DNA from: Streptococcus infantis
GTDB lineage: Bacteria; Bacillota; Bacilli; Lactobacillales; Streptococcaceae
Direction of reading: 5' to 3'
Length of the DNA stretch: 64,000 nucleotides
Assembly: GCF_019929665.1 (NCBI RefSeq)
Contig: NZ_JAHZPZ010000002.1
Span: 124,001 to 188,000 of the forward strand
Shown here: one piece after another, positions 37,298 to 50,775 of the stretch
Layout: each line of letters begins with the position of its first letter
Position numbering within the stretch: position 1 is the first letter of the stretch
Translations under genes and position numbers: made by a program
Notes under the pieces: generated by a model
Database searches by the model: none
The model's input: the letters and a program-made list of their open reading frames with translations, nothing else
Told to the model about the DNA's origin: nothing

Positions 37298-38284
37298 CTA
37301 ATTAATTTTTTTCGACTGCTCAATATTTTTAAACAATAATATTCTATACAATCTTACATTTACAGACAAAGCTAAAGCACTAATACGTCTTCCTTTTCTA
37401 AAAATGGTATTTTTGAAAATAGCAAAGGCATGTTTTTTTAAATAGCCATAAATCTTTGGATAGTCTTTAAACCCTTTGAAATTATCATCTAGAAGCATTT
37501 TATCCAAGATAAAGAAATGTGCATATGCAAGTCTAAAGAAAGCTACTTCTGTTAAGTTTGGATATTCCTTAACAACTTCAGTATAAAATTTTTGATAAAT
37601 ATCAATGTAGGCTAAGTCCTTTTCCGCATATGGTTTGGTAGTAATACTGTCTCCTCGATGGAAATAATAATAGTACGGTTTGGTATTAACAACATACTTT
37701 TTAGCTACTTTAATGAGTTCAAAATGATAGTAGGCATCTTCATAAATCAAGCCCTTTGGAAAAGTTAACTGTGCTGCAATTTTCTTTTTGATGAGTTTGT
37801 TACAAATAGTACCAGGTATTTTCTCACCAATTAAATATTCTCTAAGGAATGTTTCAGTATCACATACAAAATAATCATCCTGATTTTCAGTTTGCGGACT
37901 CTCACTATTGGCATAGACATTCATAACACCACAGCTGGAAACATCCGCATCTTCTTTGACTAATTGTTGATATAAGCTAGCAATCATTTCAGGATGAATA
38001 TAATCGTCCGAATCTATAAAAATAACATAGTCCCCGTGGGCTTGCTTCAATCCATCATTTCGAGCTTGAGATAGTCCTTCATTTTCTTTGTGATAGACCA
38101 AAACTCTTTCATCTTGCTCAGCAATTTGTTCACACAAGCGACCACTTTCATCTATCGCCCCATCATTAACAAGAATAATTTCGAGATTTTTATAGGTTTG
38201 TTGCTGAATGGATGCTATTGATTTTTCAAGGTATTGCGCCACATTATAGACTGGAACAATGACACTAATTAATGTAGTTTCCAT
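37298..38284 (-). CDS. GT2-family glycosyltransferase (teichoic acid locus)
   Basis: 328 residues, GT-A fold: SVIVPVYNVAQYLEKS at the N-terminus, the nucleotide-binding DDG-like segment EIILVNDGAIDESG, and the metal-binding IDSDDYI. Predicted to add one sugar to the undecaprenyl-linked repeat. C-terminal third is basic and hydrophobic, suggesting membrane association. Starts 1 nt after the GT4 gene. The specific sugar cannot be read from the sequence. Confidence 0.85.
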   Translation of the reverse strand: METTLISVIVPVYNVAQYLEKSIASIQQQTYKNLEIILVNDGAIDESGRLCEQIAEQDERVLVYHKENEGLSQARNDGLKQAHGDYVIFIDSDDYIHPEMIASLYQQLVKEDADVSSCGVMNVYANSESPQTENQDDYFVCDTETFLREYLIGEKIPGTICNKLIKKKIAAQLTFPKGLIYEDAYYHFELIKVAKKYVVNTKPYYYYFHRGDSITTKPYAEKDLAYIDIYQKFYTEVVKEYPNLTEVAFFRLAYAHFFILDKMLLDDNFKGFKDYPKIYGYLKKHAFAIFKNTIFRKGRRISALALSVNVRLYRILLFKNIEQSKKIN

Positions 38285-38285
38285 G

Positions 38286-39389
38286 CTACTCCTCTAGTAG
38301 TTTTTCTACTTGTTCAATTTGTTTAGCAATTGTAAATTGCTGAATAAATTGGCTAGCTTTGTTAACATCAAAGCTTGATACACATGTCATGTAGTTATCA
38401 ATTGCTTGAGCTGCTTCTTGATTGCTTTCAATGATTTTACCAAATCGACCTTCCTGAGATAATTCTTCTGCTCCGCCAACCTTGGTAGACACAAAGGGAA
38501 CCCCTAGACTCAAGGCCTCAACATAGACCCCAGGAAAACCTTCCTGTTTGGACATGGATAATAGGACTTTCATATGAGAGAGATACTGATAAGGGTTCTT
38601 TTGATAGCCTAAAAAATGAATGTAGTCTTCAAGTTTGTATTCCAGCACTCTTTTTTTCAATTCACTTTCCATCTCTCCAGCACCTATAAAGTAGAGGTGA
38701 TATTTCTTACCTTGTTGGTGCAAAAGTCGTATAACTTCTACTACTCGGTCAGAACCTTTATTTTCCTCAATACGTCCAATGGTACAGATACTTTGAGGAG
38801 CTATCTCAATAGCAATCTTTTCTTTTGATTTTTCCAAAATACTTTCAAAATCGTAACCATTATAGACTGTTACTAATTTCTGTGAGTAATCTGGATAAAC
38901 TTCTTTGATAGAATTGCTGGTTTTCTTTGAAATTCCTACTATCCTATCAGCAGCATCCAATTGTCGTCTATGAGAATCACGCTTCGAACGATCTGTTAAA
39001 AATTCTTCAACACTTCCATGAATCCAAGAAATCTTCTTCACTTCTTGTCGTTTAGAAAATAAAAGAGGAGGATTCATAATAGTAAAGGAAACCTCTACAT
39101 CATATTGATCTTTTATAAGTAAGCGTCTTATTAATCTTGGGAAATAAATTCTCAATCTCCACAGTAGTGCTCTTAACCATCTTGGTTGACAGTAATCTTG
39201 TAAGGATTTTAAAATTCTCACATTTTCAGGTACTGGTTCGTATCCTTTATCAAAATGTTCTATTTCAAGAATGTCAATATCATACTTTTCCGGATTCAAG
39301 TTTGAAACAATCGTTGATAAGATTTTTTCTGCACCTCCACCTAGAGAGAAGGACCACATAAAAAATAGAATTTTTTTCTTATCCACCAT
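38286..39389 (-). CDS. GT4-family glycosyltransferase (teichoic acid locus)
   Basis: 367 residues, GT-B fold. The N-terminal domain starts WSFSLGGGAEKIL; the C-terminal donor domain has GRIEENKGSDRVVEVI, GAGEMESEL and the EX7E-like EGFPGVYVEALSLGVP. Its start overlaps the end of licD3 by 11 nt. Together with the GT2 protein it would build the teichoic acid repeat. Confidence 0.88.
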   Translation of the reverse strand: MVDKKKILFFMWSFSLGGGAEKILSTIVSNLNPEKYDIDILEIEHFDKGYEPVPENVRILKSLQDYCQPRWLRALLWRLRIYFPRLIRRLLIKDQYDVEVSFTIMNPPLLFSKRQEVKKISWIHGSVEEFLTDRSKRDSHRRQLDAADRIVGISKKTSNSIKEVYPDYSQKLVTVYNGYDFESILEKSKEKIAIEIAPQSICTIGRIEENKGSDRVVEVIRLLHQQGKKYHLYFIGAGEMESELKKRVLEYKLEDYIHFLGYQKNPYQYLSHMKVLLSMSKQEGFPGVYVEALSLGVPFVSTKVGGAEELSQEGRFGKIIESNQEAAQAIDNYMTCVSSFDVNKASQFIQQFTIAKQIEQVEKLLEE

Positions 39390-40215
39390 ACTCTCCCTTA
39401 TATTCTCTATAGCTCTTATCCATATCTGCTATTATGGCATCGTGGTGAGGTACTTGCTTGTCAGCTGGAGGTGGTGTCATATAGTCACCAAAAGCTGTGC
39501 TAAGATAAGCATCATAGCCGACCGGAATAGGCATTTCTGTTCCCTCGAAAGGTAGGAAGATGTTGTCTTCAAAGGCCTGAATTGGATACTTTTTCTTCAT
39601 GTATCCTGGCCCTGAACATAATTCTGTAATGCCATCACTTTCAGCTGGTCCATACTTGGTCATTTCTTTCTCAGCCTTTTTCCAGATACGATAGCGAAGC
39701 GATTTAGGAGTCAACCCTAGTAAAATGGTACTACCCCACTTCATGAGAGCTCCATGCTTTTCTGGAATGGTTTGTGCACAAAATAGAGAATAAATCAAAG
39801 CCCAGCGGACTTGTTTCTTGCGCTCTACTGGATTTTTAGGGTAGTAGTCCAAGGGAAGAACATCTAAAGCCAAGCCGTGGGGAAGATCCAAATCTTGTTG
39901 ATAAGGCTTGATACAAGTCGTCTCCTTATCACGAATGGTGATAAAGAGGTTACGGTCTACATAGTCTTTAGAACTCTTTGATAGGAAGTAACGCTCATCC
40001 GCATATTGAGGCCATAACTCTGCTAGTTTTTCATAGTCCTTTCGTGGCATAAAGAAGTCCAAATCATCATCCCAAGGGATGAAACCTTTATTTCGTAAAG
40101 CTCCAATAGCTCCTCCGCCACACAAATAACAGAGCAATCCATGTTCTTTACAAAAGGCGACAAAATATTCAGCCATCTCTAAGCTACGGGCTTGAATTGC
40201 CTTTAAATCACTCAT
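39379..40215 (-). CDS. licD3: LicD3-like LicD-family protein
   Basis: 278 residues with the LicD motif [18 protein letters not shown] (about 45-62). More diverged from the other two LicD proteins in this window than they are from one another. First gene of the second teichoic acid unit (licD3-GT4-GT2-tarP-Wzz-like) and next to an LCP gene, the arrangement of the pneumococcal lic3 region as I recall. Its substrate is not established; phosphorylcholine transfer is a family-based guess. Confidence 0.83.
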   Translation of the reverse strand: MSDLKAIQARSLEMAEYFVAFCKEHGLLCYLCGGGAIGALRNKGFIPWDDDLDFFMPRKDYEKLAELWPQYADERYFLSKSSKDYVDRNLFITIRDKETTCIKPYQQDLDLPHGLALDVLPLDYYPKNPVERKKQVRWALIYSLFCAQTIPEKHGALMKWGSTILLGLTPKSLRYRIWKKAEKEMTKYGPAESDGITELCSGPGYMKKKYPIQAFEDNIFLPFEGTEMPIPVGYDAYLSTAFGDYMTPPPADKQVPHHDAIIADMDKSYREYKGEYGG

Positions 40216-40252
40216 CTCATTCTCATCCTCTTCTATAGAATTACATCATTTC

Positions 40253-40261
40253 ATTATACCA
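40253..40261 (-). promoter_or_regulatory. licD3 operon promoter (extended -10)
   Basis: Minus strand TGGTATAAT about 38 nt before the licD3 start; weak -35. Confidence 0.55.
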
Positions 40262-40294
40262 TAAAAATGGTCAAAAAATCCATCTAACCATGTG

Positions 40295-40348
40295 AAAAAT
40301 CAAAGCCTGAGACATCCATTTAGTTAGATGTTTAAAGCTTTGATTTTA
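40295..40348 (-). terminator. Terminator of the shikimate/LCP unit
   Basis: Minus strand AAAATCAAAGC pairs with GGCTTTGATTTT, with a second small inner stem ACATC/GATGT, followed by T-rich sequence. Located 11 nt past the LCP stop codon. Confidence 0.75.
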
Positions 40349-40358
40349 ATTAATTTTT

Positions 40359-41678
40359 TTATCTGAATCCCATTTGGGCTAGCTTATTCTGGTAAGCTTT
40401 TTGATCCACTCGAAGGGCTTGGCCTCCATAGACATCATAGTCATCTACCCAGTCTCCAAGTTCCGGTACTGTTAGTCTTTCAATACCGTTCTGACCTCCT
40501 TCAAGGACGGATAATCCGTTGGTCAATAAGAAGGTATAAGGAAGGTTTGTAGATGTCATAGCGAATACTTTACCAAGTGCTTCTGAACCTGTGAAAAGTT
40601 TTGTAGGATCTTTAATTTGCTGTAAAACAGCTGTCATGACTTGTTGCTGTCTACGAGTGCGTCCATAGTCCCCTTCATCATCATCACGGAAACGTGCATA
40701 GTTGAGAAGAGTTGAACCATTCATTTGTTGCGTTCCGACTTTAATGGTTTGTGTAGGTGATTCGGTTTCTGTCGCATGCAAGTCATCACCGACTGTAGCT
40801 TCTGTAACTGGAACTCCATTTAGAGTTGAAAATTGAGCATCAATAGTCACACCATTAGGGAAAAGGGTGTCAATGGCAGTCGCAAAAGCTTGGAAATCAA
40901 CAAGGGCATAGTATTTGATGTCTAAATCAAAGTTATCTTTGAGGACCTTACGCACCATTTCAGCCCCTTGTTTTCCTTCTTGTTCCCCCAATTCGTAGGC
41001 CAAGTTCAACTTATGGTCAGCTTGTTTTTGTCCGTTAATAACTTGGCTATAACCATCAATATAAACTAGGTTATCACGCATAAAACTTACAAGCTTAAGT
41101 TTTTTATCCTTACCACTTACATTGAGAACCATAATAGAATCTGTCCGTGTTTCTGAACTATTCTGTCCAATACGGCCATCTGTTCCTAAGATAAGAATAT
41201 TGACACCATCTCTTGTATCCTGTCCATTGAAAACTTCAACTTGGGCAGCCTTGGCATCTTTCGACCCGCTTGAGCCATTCGGATTGGCTGACTGGAAACC
41301 TTTCAAGAACATAAAAATCATTCCTACTGCAGCACAAAGCAACAGCATTCCTAACCAAGCAAGTATGCGTTTAAAGCGAAAGACTCTTTTTTTCTTTGGT
41401 TTCTTCTGCTTAGGAATCTTAGCTTTTGGTTGCGGTAGACTAGTACGTCGACTAGCTCGACTTCGATTAGTATAACTCGGAAGCCCTGTGTTAGGTTCTG
41501 TATAGTCTTGGCTTTCTGCTTCTTCTACGACAACTGAACGAGCTTCTTGTTGACCATCCAGCTTAGCTTGTAAAAAAGCAAACTCTCTCTTTTCTTTATC
41601 ATTTAGATAGTGGATGTTTTTTAATAGATAGTCGTAACGTAGTTTCTCATGGTGTGTCAGAGGATTTTCTCTAGTCAT
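40359..41678 (-). CDS. psr: LytR-CpsA-Psr (LCP) family protein
   Basis: 439 residues. Basic, proline-rich cytoplasmic part (1-103), one membrane helix (about 105-126), then the external LCP domain with NILILGTDGR, RTDSIMVLNVSG, MRDNLVYI and the YARFRDDDEGDYGRTRRQQQ core. LCP enzymes attach teichoic acids or capsule to peptidoglycan. Its start overlaps the pheA stop by 4 nt (ATGA), so it is translationally coupled to aromatic biosynthesis genes, and it lies next to the teichoic acid locus. Confidence 0.92.
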   Translation of the reverse strand: MTRENPLTHHEKLRYDYLLKNIHYLNDKEKREFAFLQAKLDGQQEARSVVVEEAESQDYTEPNTGLPSYTNRSRASRRTSLPQPKAKIPKQKKPKKKRVFRFKRILAWLGMLLLCAAVGMIFMFLKGFQSANPNGSSGSKDAKAAQVEVFNGQDTRDGVNILILGTDGRIGQNSSETRTDSIMVLNVSGKDKKLKLVSFMRDNLVYIDGYSQVINGQKQADHKLNLAYELGEQEGKQGAEMVRKVLKDNFDLDIKYYALVDFQAFATAIDTLFPNGVTIDAQFSTLNGVPVTEATVGDDLHATETESPTQTIKVGTQQMNGSTLLNYARFRDDDEGDYGRTRRQQQVMTAVLQQIKDPTKLFTGSEALGKVFAMTSTNLPYTFLLTNGLSVLEGGQNGIERLTVPELGDWVDDYDVYGGQALRVDQKAYQNKLAQMGFR

Positions 41679-42519
41679 TCCTTCTCCTTCCCTTTATCCT
41701 GTATGGTATAGATAGGGTAAGCTCCTAGTACTTTATAGTGGATCCCAATGGTTTCTAATTCTTTTTGAGCAAAATGGACCAATTCTTTATCAGCATAGTC
41801 CACATCAATGATAAAAAAGTACTCACCTAGTGCTGTTTTTAGGGGGCGACTCTCAATCTTAGTTAGGTCAATCCCACGCCAAGCAAAAGTAGAAAGCGCC
41901 TTATATAATGCACCTGGAAGATTATCTGGCAAGGTCAAGGCTAGACTCATTTTCTTAGCATTTGCATTCAAGGGCATTTGCGGTGCCTTGGGACCTAACA
42001 CCCAAAAGCGAGTGAAATTGGCTTCCATCTCTTGAATATCTTGAGCAATTAATTCCAAACCATATTCTCCAGCCGAACTTTTGGGGGCAATGGCCGCAAA
42101 AGGCTGATCTGGATGTTCGGAAACGTAGCGAGCAGCATAGGCTGTACTGGCCGTTACTTCTAATTGAGCATCTGGATAATGCTCATCGATAAATTTCTTC
42201 CCTTGGGCTAATGCCTGCGGATGAGAAAAGATTTTCTCAATTTTAGATTGCCCTGGCACTGCCATCAACTGTTGATGGATTGGCTGCACAATCTCAGCCA
42301 CTGCTTGAATCCGAGCTTGATGGAAAAGATAGTCTAGGGTCTCATGAACACTACCTTCAATAGAATTTTCAACTGGTACTACTGAATAGTCTACCAAACC
42401 TTGTTCATAGGCCTTGATAACGTCCGTAATATTTGAAAAAGGCTCTAGTTCCTCATGAGGAAAAGCCGTTTGCACTACATGGTGCGAAAAAGATCCTTTA
42501 GGGCCTAGATAGGCAATTT

Positions 42520-42523
<4 letters not shown>
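41675..42523 (-). CDS. pheA: Prephenate dehydratase
   Basis: Converts prephenate to phenylpyruvate for phenylalanine. 282 residues: catalytic periplasmic-binding-like domain starting YLGPKGSFSH with SIEGSVHETLDYL, then a C-terminal ACT domain with ESRPLKTALGEYFFIID for phenylalanine feedback. There is no chorismate mutase domain. Overlaps aroK (ATGA) and the LCP gene by 4 nt each. Confidence 0.95.
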
Positions 42524-44700
<2,177 letters not shown>

Positions 44701-44711
44701 AATTGTCCTCC

Positions 44712-45815
44712 TTATTTAATAACGACTGTGTAGTCTGTATTTTCTGTAATGACTTGCTCAGCACGTTTTAAATCCTGAGCATTCTTAAAGGAAATTTGCA
44801 GAATCCCGTGTACATCCTCACGGTTTTCCTCATTGATATGGATATTGACCAAAGAAGTTCCACGTAGCAATTCCAAGATGCGTAAAATCACATCTTCCTC
44901 ATCGGGAACATCTACATAAAGGTCAAATGAGCTATCTACTCCTCCGCGTTTATGGATTTCCATAGCCTGACGTTGCTCACGCGCTTGATTGAAAAAATTC
45001 CAGATTTGGCTTTCATCACCCTTACTGATAGCTTGTCCAATCTCGTCCAAACGGCCCTTGAAGTCCTCGATACGTTCAATAATGGTATCCCGATTGGATA
45101 AGAGGATAGAAGTCCACATACCAGGCTCACTTTCAGCAATCCGAGTCATATCTCGAAATCCACCGGCCGCAAAGCGTCGCACCATTTCATGCTCTTCAGC
45201 ATAACTTGCAGTTTGTTCCATCAGGCCTGATGCTAAGATATGCGGAAAATGGCTAATCTGAGAAGTCACTCGGTCATGCTCTTCAGCATCGATTTCAATG
45301 AAACGAGCATGAAGGCCTGACAGCAAGTCTCTCATTTCTTCGAGAGTATCCGGAGTTGTCAGACTAGATGGCGTGAAGATATAATAGGCATTTTCAAAAA
45401 GATTAACATCTGCAGAGGCAGCTCCTGTCTTGTGACTTCCTGCCATGGGATGGGCCCCCACAAAGCGAACAGACTTATCAGCAAAACACTTCTCAGCTGT
45501 AGCCACAATAGCTGACTTGGTCGATCCAGCATCAGAAATAATGACACCATCTTTCAAGTCCAAGTTGGCCAATTCCTTAATAAAGGCAATAGTTTGCTTG
45601 ATTGGCAGGGTAAGAATGATGACGTCTGCAAGTGGAGCAAAACTGGCAAAATCATCCGTCGCACGGTCAATCATTCCTCTCTCCAAGGCAATATCTCTGG
45701 ACGCTTGACTACGATTGTATCCTAAAATTTCATAATCAGGATGATCCCGCTTGATTCCGAGTGCCATGGAAGCACCAATCAAACCTAGTCCTGCGATATA
45801 GATGATTTTTGCCAT
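44712..45815 (-). CDS. tyrA: Prephenate dehydrogenase TyrA
   Basis: Oxidatively decarboxylates prephenate to hydroxyphenylpyruvate for tyrosine. 367 residues: Rossmann [12 protein letters not shown] near the N-terminus, [23 protein letters not shown], and a C-terminal ACT domain (about 295-367). 9 nt behind aroC. Confidence 0.95.
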   Translation of the reverse strand: MAKIIYIAGLGLIGASMALGIKRDHPDYEILGYNRSQASRDIALERGMIDRATDDFASFAPLADVIILTLPIKQTIAFIKELANLDLKDGVIISDAGSTKSAIVATAEKCFADKSVRFVGAHPMAGSHKTGAASADVNLFENAYYIFTPSSLTTPDTLEEMRDLLSGLHARFIEIDAEEHDRVTSQISHFPHILASGLMEQTASYAEEHEMVRRFAAGGFRDMTRIAESEPGMWTSILLSNRDTIIERIEDFKGRLDEIGQAISKGDESQIWNFFNQAREQRQAMEIHKRGGVDSSFDLYVDVPDEEDVILRILELLRGTSLVNIHINEENREDVHGILQISFKNAQDLKRAEQVITENTDYTVVIK

Positions 45816-45824
45816 AAGAACTCC

Positions 45825-46991
45825 TTAATAATTCTTTGTATACTCCCGATGTTTCGCAACAGCTTCTTTTAATTCTTCCAGATTATCAGAGGAGAATTTC
45901 TCAAGGATTTCTTGAGCCAAAACCGTTGCTACAACTGCCTCCATAACGACACCTGCTGCTGGAAGAGCAGTAGGATCACTTCTCTCTACTGTTGCTTTAT
46001 AAGGCTCATGAGTTTCAATATCGACACTCATCAACGGCTTGTAGAGAGTCGGAATTGGCTTCATAACTCCACGAACGATAATCGGTTGGCCGTTAGTCAT
46101 ACCACCTTCGAAACCTCCAAGGTTATTAGTCCGACGAGTATAGCCATCTTCTGATGACCAGAGGATTTCATCCATGACTTGGCTACCCTTAAGATGGCCT
46201 ACTTTAAAACCAAGACCAAACTCCACACCCTTAAAGGCATTGATAGAAACAACAGCTTGAGCTAGCCTTGCATCTAGTTTACGATCCCATTGGACATAAG
46301 AACCAAGACCAACCGGAACACCTCCGACAACTGTTTCCACAACACCTCCGATGGTATCCCCATCTCGCTTAATCTGGTCAATATAGTCCTTAATCTCCTG
46401 CTCACGTTCTTGGTTGACAATAGAAACTTCTGACTGGGCAGCTAGTTTCTTAATTTCTTCAACTGTTAAGTTTTCTGGAACATCAATTTCCTTGCCACCA
46501 AAGACCACAACATGATTAGCAATTTCTATATCAAGCTCAGCCAAAAGACGCTTGGCTACTGCTCCGACCGCTACTCGCATGGTCGTTTCACGGGCAGATG
46601 AGCGTTCCAAAGAATTTCGAAGGTCATCAAAACGGTATTTGATCCCACCGACCAAATCAGCATGACCTGGTCGCGGATGGGTGATTTTTCGTTTGCTTTT
46701 AAGGCGGTCTTCAATATCCTCGGCAGACATGATATCCAGCCATTTTTGGTGGTCTTTATTAATGACATCCATGGTAATAGGTGCCCCTGTTGTCTTACCA
46801 TGACGAACTCCAGAAGTAAAGACAACCTGATCACTCTCGATTTTCATACGTCCACCACGCCCGTAACCGCCTTGGCGACGTTTGAGATCCTCATTGATAT
46901 CTTCTGCAGTCAAAGGCAGTCCTGCTGGAATTCCTTCAATAATTGCTGTCAGCCGAGGACCATGTGATTCTCCTGCTGTTAAATATCTCAT
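45825..46991 (-). CDS. aroC: Chorismate synthase
   Basis: FMN-dependent last step of the shikimate pathway. 388 residues. Signatures GESHGPRL at the N-terminus, [15 protein letters not shown] and GGMTNGQPI. Provides chorismate for pheA, tyrA and the pabB fusion in this window. 9 nt behind aroB. Confidence 0.97.
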   Translation of the reverse strand: MRYLTAGESHGPRLTAIIEGIPAGLPLTAEDINEDLKRRQGGYGRGGRMKIESDQVVFTSGVRHGKTTGAPITMDVINKDHQKWLDIMSAEDIEDRLKSKRKITHPRPGHADLVGGIKYRFDDLRNSLERSSARETTMRVAVGAVAKRLLAELDIEIANHVVVFGGKEIDVPENLTVEEIKKLAAQSEVSIVNQEREQEIKDYIDQIKRDGDTIGGVVETVVGGVPVGLGSYVQWDRKLDARLAQAVVSINAFKGVEFGLGFKVGHLKGSQVMDEILWSSEDGYTRRTNNLGGFEGGMTNGQPIIVRGVMKPIPTLYKPLMSVDIETHEPYKATVERSDPTALPAAGVVMEAVVATVLAQEILEKFSSDNLEELKEAVAKHREYTKNY

Positions 46992-47000
46992 ACATTCTCC

Positions 47001-48068
47001 TTATTTTACTAAGTAATCTTTCATTTCTTCAAGAGAAACTGGGTGAATCGTCGCTGAACCAAGCTCAGGTACCAAAACTAACTTCATGGTATTCCCACGC
47101 GCTTTTTTATCATGAGTCAAAGCTCGATAAAGCTTTTCAACATCCCAGTTTTCATAATCAACAGGAAGACCAAACTTCTGACACATCTCTCGGATAGATT
47201 TGGTTATTCCCACTGGCATGAGTCCTTTTTCTTCTGCTACCTTAGAGACCTGAACCATTCCCATAGCTACTGCCTCACCGTGCATGACTTTTCCGTAACC
47301 AGCAGTTGCTTCGATGGCATGGCCAATTGTGTGACCAAAGTTGAGATATAAACGAACGCCATTATCCAACTCATCCTCAACTACCATCTTGCGCTTAACC
47401 TGACAAGAATGCTCAATCAAACTCTCGGAATGTTCCAATATGCTTTCGACAGAACCATCCATATCAGATAATAGGTCCCAAAGCTCTGAATCTTCGATCA
47501 GGCCATACTTGATGACTTCACCCATTCCTTCAATCAACTCTCTCTTACCCAAGGTCTCAAGAACAGTTGGGTCAATCAAAACACCATCCGGCTGGGCAAA
47601 AGTTCCTACCATATTCTTAGCAAAAGGAGTATTCACTCCTGTCTTACCACCGATTGAAGAATCCACCTGGGCTGTCAAACTAGTTGGAATTTGAACGAAA
47701 TGAACTCCTCGCATGTAGGTTGAAGCCACAAAACCAGCCAAATCGCCAACTACACCACCTCCGAGGGCTACGATGCCATCACTACGAGTTAAACCTTGCT
47801 TAACTAAAAATTCATAGACTTTTTGAACTGTAGTCAGATTTTTTCGTTCTTCGCCCTCTAAAAAGTCAAAAACTGCCACTTGAAAGCCAGCATCCTCCAA
47901 ACTCAATTTAACCTTTTCTGCATAGAGTGAAGCAACACGGTTATCCGTTATGATAACAATTTTTTGTGGTTGCCAAAGTTCGCGCAACCATTTTCCTGCT
48001 TGAGACAAGCATCCTTTTTCAATCTGAATATCGTAAGGATGATGTGGAAGGTCTATTCTAATTTTCAT
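47001..48068 (-). CDS. aroB: 3-Dehydroquinate synthase
   Basis: Converts DAHP to 3-dehydroquinate using NAD and a divalent metal. 355 residues. [13 protein letters not shown], the [18 protein letters not shown] segment and [11 protein letters not shown] (metal histidines) are visible. 18 nt behind aroE. Confidence 0.97.
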   Translation of the reverse strand: MKIRIDLPHHPYDIQIEKGCLSQAGKWLRELWQPQKIVIITDNRVASLYAEKVKLSLEDAGFQVAVFDFLEGEERKNLTTVQKVYEFLVKQGLTRSDGIVALGGGVVGDLAGFVASTYMRGVHFVQIPTSLTAQVDSSIGGKTGVNTPFAKNMVGTFAQPDGVLIDPTVLETLGKRELIEGMGEVIKYGLIEDSELWDLLSDMDGSVESILEHSESLIEHSCQVKRKMVVEDELDNGVRLYLNFGHTIGHAIEATAGYGKVMHGEAVAMGMVQVSKVAEEKGLMPVGITKSIREMCQKFGLPVDYENWDVEKLYRALTHDKKARGNTMKLVLVPELGSATIHPVSLEEMKDYLVK

Positions 48069-48086
48069 AGCAGGTCTCCTTTTTCT

Positions 48087-48941
48087 TTATTGGTACTTTT
48101 GTTTTAATAATTCCCAGATTTGATCTGTTGGCATTTCCTTGCCTGTCCATAACTCAAAAGCTTCAGCAGCTTGGTAAAGCAACATGCCAAGGCCATTGAT
48201 AGATTGATTTCCCTGCTCTTTAGCCCACTTTAGAAATGGAGTTTCAAAGGGTTGATAAATCACATCTGCTACCATGAGCTTCTCTGGTAAAACGATGCTG
48301 GTCGGGATCGGCTGAGAGGATCCATCCATGCCCACACTAGTAGCATTAACCAAGAGGTCGGCTTGAGTGATGCTGTCTTGAAGTTCTTGAATATCCTCTA
48401 ATGCAAATAAATCTACTCTAAATCCAGTCGCATTCTGTATTTTTTCTAAGTAAGGTCTTGTTTTTTCCATGGATGAAGAACGAACAAAGACAGAAATCTG
48501 ACTTACTCCATCCAAGATTGCCTGTGCCAAAATTGCCTTGGCTGCACCGCCTGCTCCTAACAAAACCACTCTTTTCCTTGATATTTTAAAAGAAGGCAAG
48601 CTCTTAAAGAATCCCTTGCCATCTGTGTTATATCCAATTAATGTTCCTTCTCGATTCACAACTGTATTAACTGCACCAATTAAACAAGCCTCTTCGCTCA
48701 ACTGGTCCAGATAAGGAATCACTTGTTCCTTGTAAGGCATGGAAAGATTGATTCCATACATCTGGTAGCGACGAATATTAGCAACTGTTTCTGCTAGTTC
48801 AGTCGCATCTACTTCCCAAGCAAGATAAACACCATTGGTATTGGTTGCTTCAAAAGCGCTATTGTGAATAAAGGGAGAAATGGAGTGTTTGATAGGATTT
48901 GCGACTACAGCTACTAAACGTGTGTAGCCATCAATCTTCAT
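48087..48941 (-). CDS. aroE: Shikimate dehydrogenase
   Basis: NADPH-dependent reduction of 3-dehydroshikimate. 284 residues. SISPFIHN substrate loop, SMPYKEQ with the catalytic lysine, GAGGAAKAI nucleotide-binding loop. Overlaps aroD by 11 nt. Confidence 0.96.
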   Translation of the reverse strand: MKIDGYTRLVAVVANPIKHSISPFIHNSAFEATNTNGVYLAWEVDATELAETVANIRRYQMYGINLSMPYKEQVIPYLDQLSEEACLIGAVNTVVNREGTLIGYNTDGKGFFKSLPSFKISRKRVVLLGAGGAAKAILAQAILDGVSQISVFVRSSSMEKTRPYLEKIQNATGFRVDLFALEDIQELQDSITQADLLVNATSVGMDGSSQPIPTSIVLPEKLMVADVIYQPFETPFLKWAKEQGNQSINGLGMLLYQAAEAFELWTGKEMPTDQIWELLKQKYQ

Positions 48942-49608
48942 TTAGAAGCTCCCTAATTTTTTTCATACTAGATAGTGAAATTTGTCCTGGAGCACTAGCT
49001 TCATCTAGACTTGCAAAAGACCAACTAGAACCAGTCACATCTGAAGTAATACGAGAGACCTTGCCTACTTTTCCCATGGAAATCGTTACATATTCTTGTT
49101 CAGGATTCAGTGTTTTAAAGCCACGTGTAAAGTTCATCAGATCCAATACATCTTGTTCTGTATTAGCCATAACAGCTATTTTCACAACTTTAGGATTTAA
49201 ACTTGTTAACTCAGACAAGATTTCCATTAGATTTTCAGGTGTCTCTTGGAAGTTATGGTAGCTCAAGACGAGATTTGGAAAGTCTAACATCTGATCAAAA
49301 ACATCCTTGTAGCTGAAATACTCAAAATCAATATAATCTGGTTGATAAAGCTGTGCCACTTCCTTGATAATTTGAACATACTCTTCTGAAGAGAGCTCAA
49401 TTTGACCACCCTCGGCACGAGTACGTAAAGTGAAAACAAGCTCACGACCTGCAAATTTTTCAAAAATAGCTGGCGCTACCTGCAAGATAGCTTCCTTGGG
49501 TAAGAAGTCTGCTCTCCACTCAATGATATCTGCATCATGATACCGCATAACATCAATAGCCTGAGCCTCTTCTATACTTCTTGGCATGACAGAAACAATT
49601 AATTTCAT
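48931..49608 (-). CDS. aroD: Type I 3-dehydroquinate dehydratase
   Basis: Schiff-base dehydratase, 225 residues, type I. IEWRADF near the N-terminus, the catalytic histidine in LSYHNFQ and the Schiff-base lysine in VKIAVMA. Overlaps the upstream methyltransferase gene by 4 nt and aroE by 11 nt. Confidence 0.96.
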   Translation of the reverse strand: MKLIVSVMPRSIEEAQAIDVMRYHDADIIEWRADFLPKEAILQVAPAIFEKFAGRELVFTLRTRAEGGQIELSSEEYVQIIKEVAQLYQPDYIDFEYFSYKDVFDQMLDFPNLVLSYHNFQETPENLMEILSELTSLNPKVVKIAVMANTEQDVLDLMNFTRGFKTLNPEQEYVTISMGKVGKVSRITSDVTGSSWSFASLDEASAPGQISLSSMKKIRELLNED

Positions 49609-50768
49609 TTACTAACCTTCATGGTAATCACTTTGAGGTAATTACTACTTTCATCTTTTTCATTGTAGACAAAGTCTGCTGGAAGTCCATATTTATGAAG
49701 GACCTGATACTTTCTACCTGCAAATCCTTTGTCGATTTGTTCTGTAAATTTTTGACGGGAAACATTAGCCGCATTGGTACTAGCAATAATGATTCCACCT
49801 GGGTTTAAAATCTCTAGGCTTTGGGAAATCAACTTATGATAATCCTTAGCTACAGAGAATGTTTGTTTTTTATTTCGGGCAAAGCTAGGCGGATCCAGAA
49901 CAATTACGTCATAGCTTAAACCTTTTCTTTTAGCATATTTAAAGTATTCAAAGACATCCATGACAAGCAATCGATGATTGTCTAGACTCAAACCATTGGC
50001 ATGAAAATGAGCTTCTGATAATTCTCTTGAACGCTTGGCCAAATCCACAGAAGTCGTTTCACTAGCTCCCCCCATAGCTGCAGCGACTGAGAAGGCCGCT
50101 GTATAGGAAAACATATTGAGCAAGGATTTCCCCATTGCTAAACCATCAACTAAACTCCCACGAACTTCATGCTGATCCAAGAAAATCCCTGTCATAAGGC
50201 CGTCATTCATAAAGACTTGGTAGAGAACTCCATTCTCAAGAACAGTGAAATATTCAGCTGCTTCTTGACCATAGATATGGGCAGACTCATAGTCTAGACC
50301 TTTAAAGCGAATCTTTTCATAGACACCTAAGACTTCTGGAAAAACTTGATTAAAGGCTGCTATAATCTCTTGGCGAATTCCATAGATATAGGAGTTGTAC
50401 CAAGAGAAAACAACATAATCTCCATAGAGATCCAGCGTCATTCCACCAAATCCATCGCCTTCTTGATTAAACAAACGAAAGGCAGTTGTCAACTCATCTT
50501 GATAGTAGGAAGAACGTTTTTGTTTGGCTTTTTCAAACAAGCTTTCAAAGAAGGTTTGATTAAAAGAAACTTTCTGGTTGGTTACAAACCAACCAATTCC
50601 CTTATTTTGACGAGATAAATAAGCCTTTCCTAAAAATTCTTTGCTTTGGCTGAAAAGTTCAACTTCCTGATCAGTTTCAGATAAGTCTGGAAAATCAACT
50701 TCTTCCAAAAGAACCTGACCTTTGCGGAGCTTTTTTTCAACACGCCGACTGACGAATACTTTATTCAT
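49605..50768 (-). CDS. RlmI-like class I SAM-dependent methyltransferase
   Basis: 387 residues. N-terminal PUA-like domain (about 1-75), then an RlmI/YccW-type domain and a Rossmann methyltransferase with [21 protein letters not shown] and the catalytic-loop [12 protein letters not shown]. Predicted 23S rRNA cytosine methyltransferase; the exact base is unknown. It heads the aroD-aroE-aroB-aroC-tyrA unit and overlaps aroD by 4 nt (ATGA). There is no ribosome site before the ATG, and the -10 hexamer ends only 7 nt upstream, which indicates a leaderless mRNA. Confidence 0.88.
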   Translation of the reverse strand: MNKVFVSRRVEKKLRKGQVLLEEVDFPDLSETDQEVELFSQSKEFLGKAYLSRQNKGIGWFVTNQKVSFNQTFFESLFEKAKQKRSSYYQDELTTAFRLFNQEGDGFGGMTLDLYGDYVVFSWYNSYIYGIRQEIIAAFNQVFPEVLGVYEKIRFKGLDYESAHIYGQEAAEYFTVLENGVLYQVFMNDGLMTGIFLDQHEVRGSLVDGLAMGKSLLNMFSYTAAFSVAAAMGGASETTSVDLAKRSRELSEAHFHANGLSLDNHRLLVMDVFEYFKYAKRKGLSYDVIVLDPPSFARNKKQTFSVAKDYHKLISQSLEILNPGGIIIASTNAANVSRQKFTEQIDKGFAGRKYQVLHKYGLPADFVYNEKDESSNYLKVITMKVSK

Positions 50769-50775
50769 AGATACA

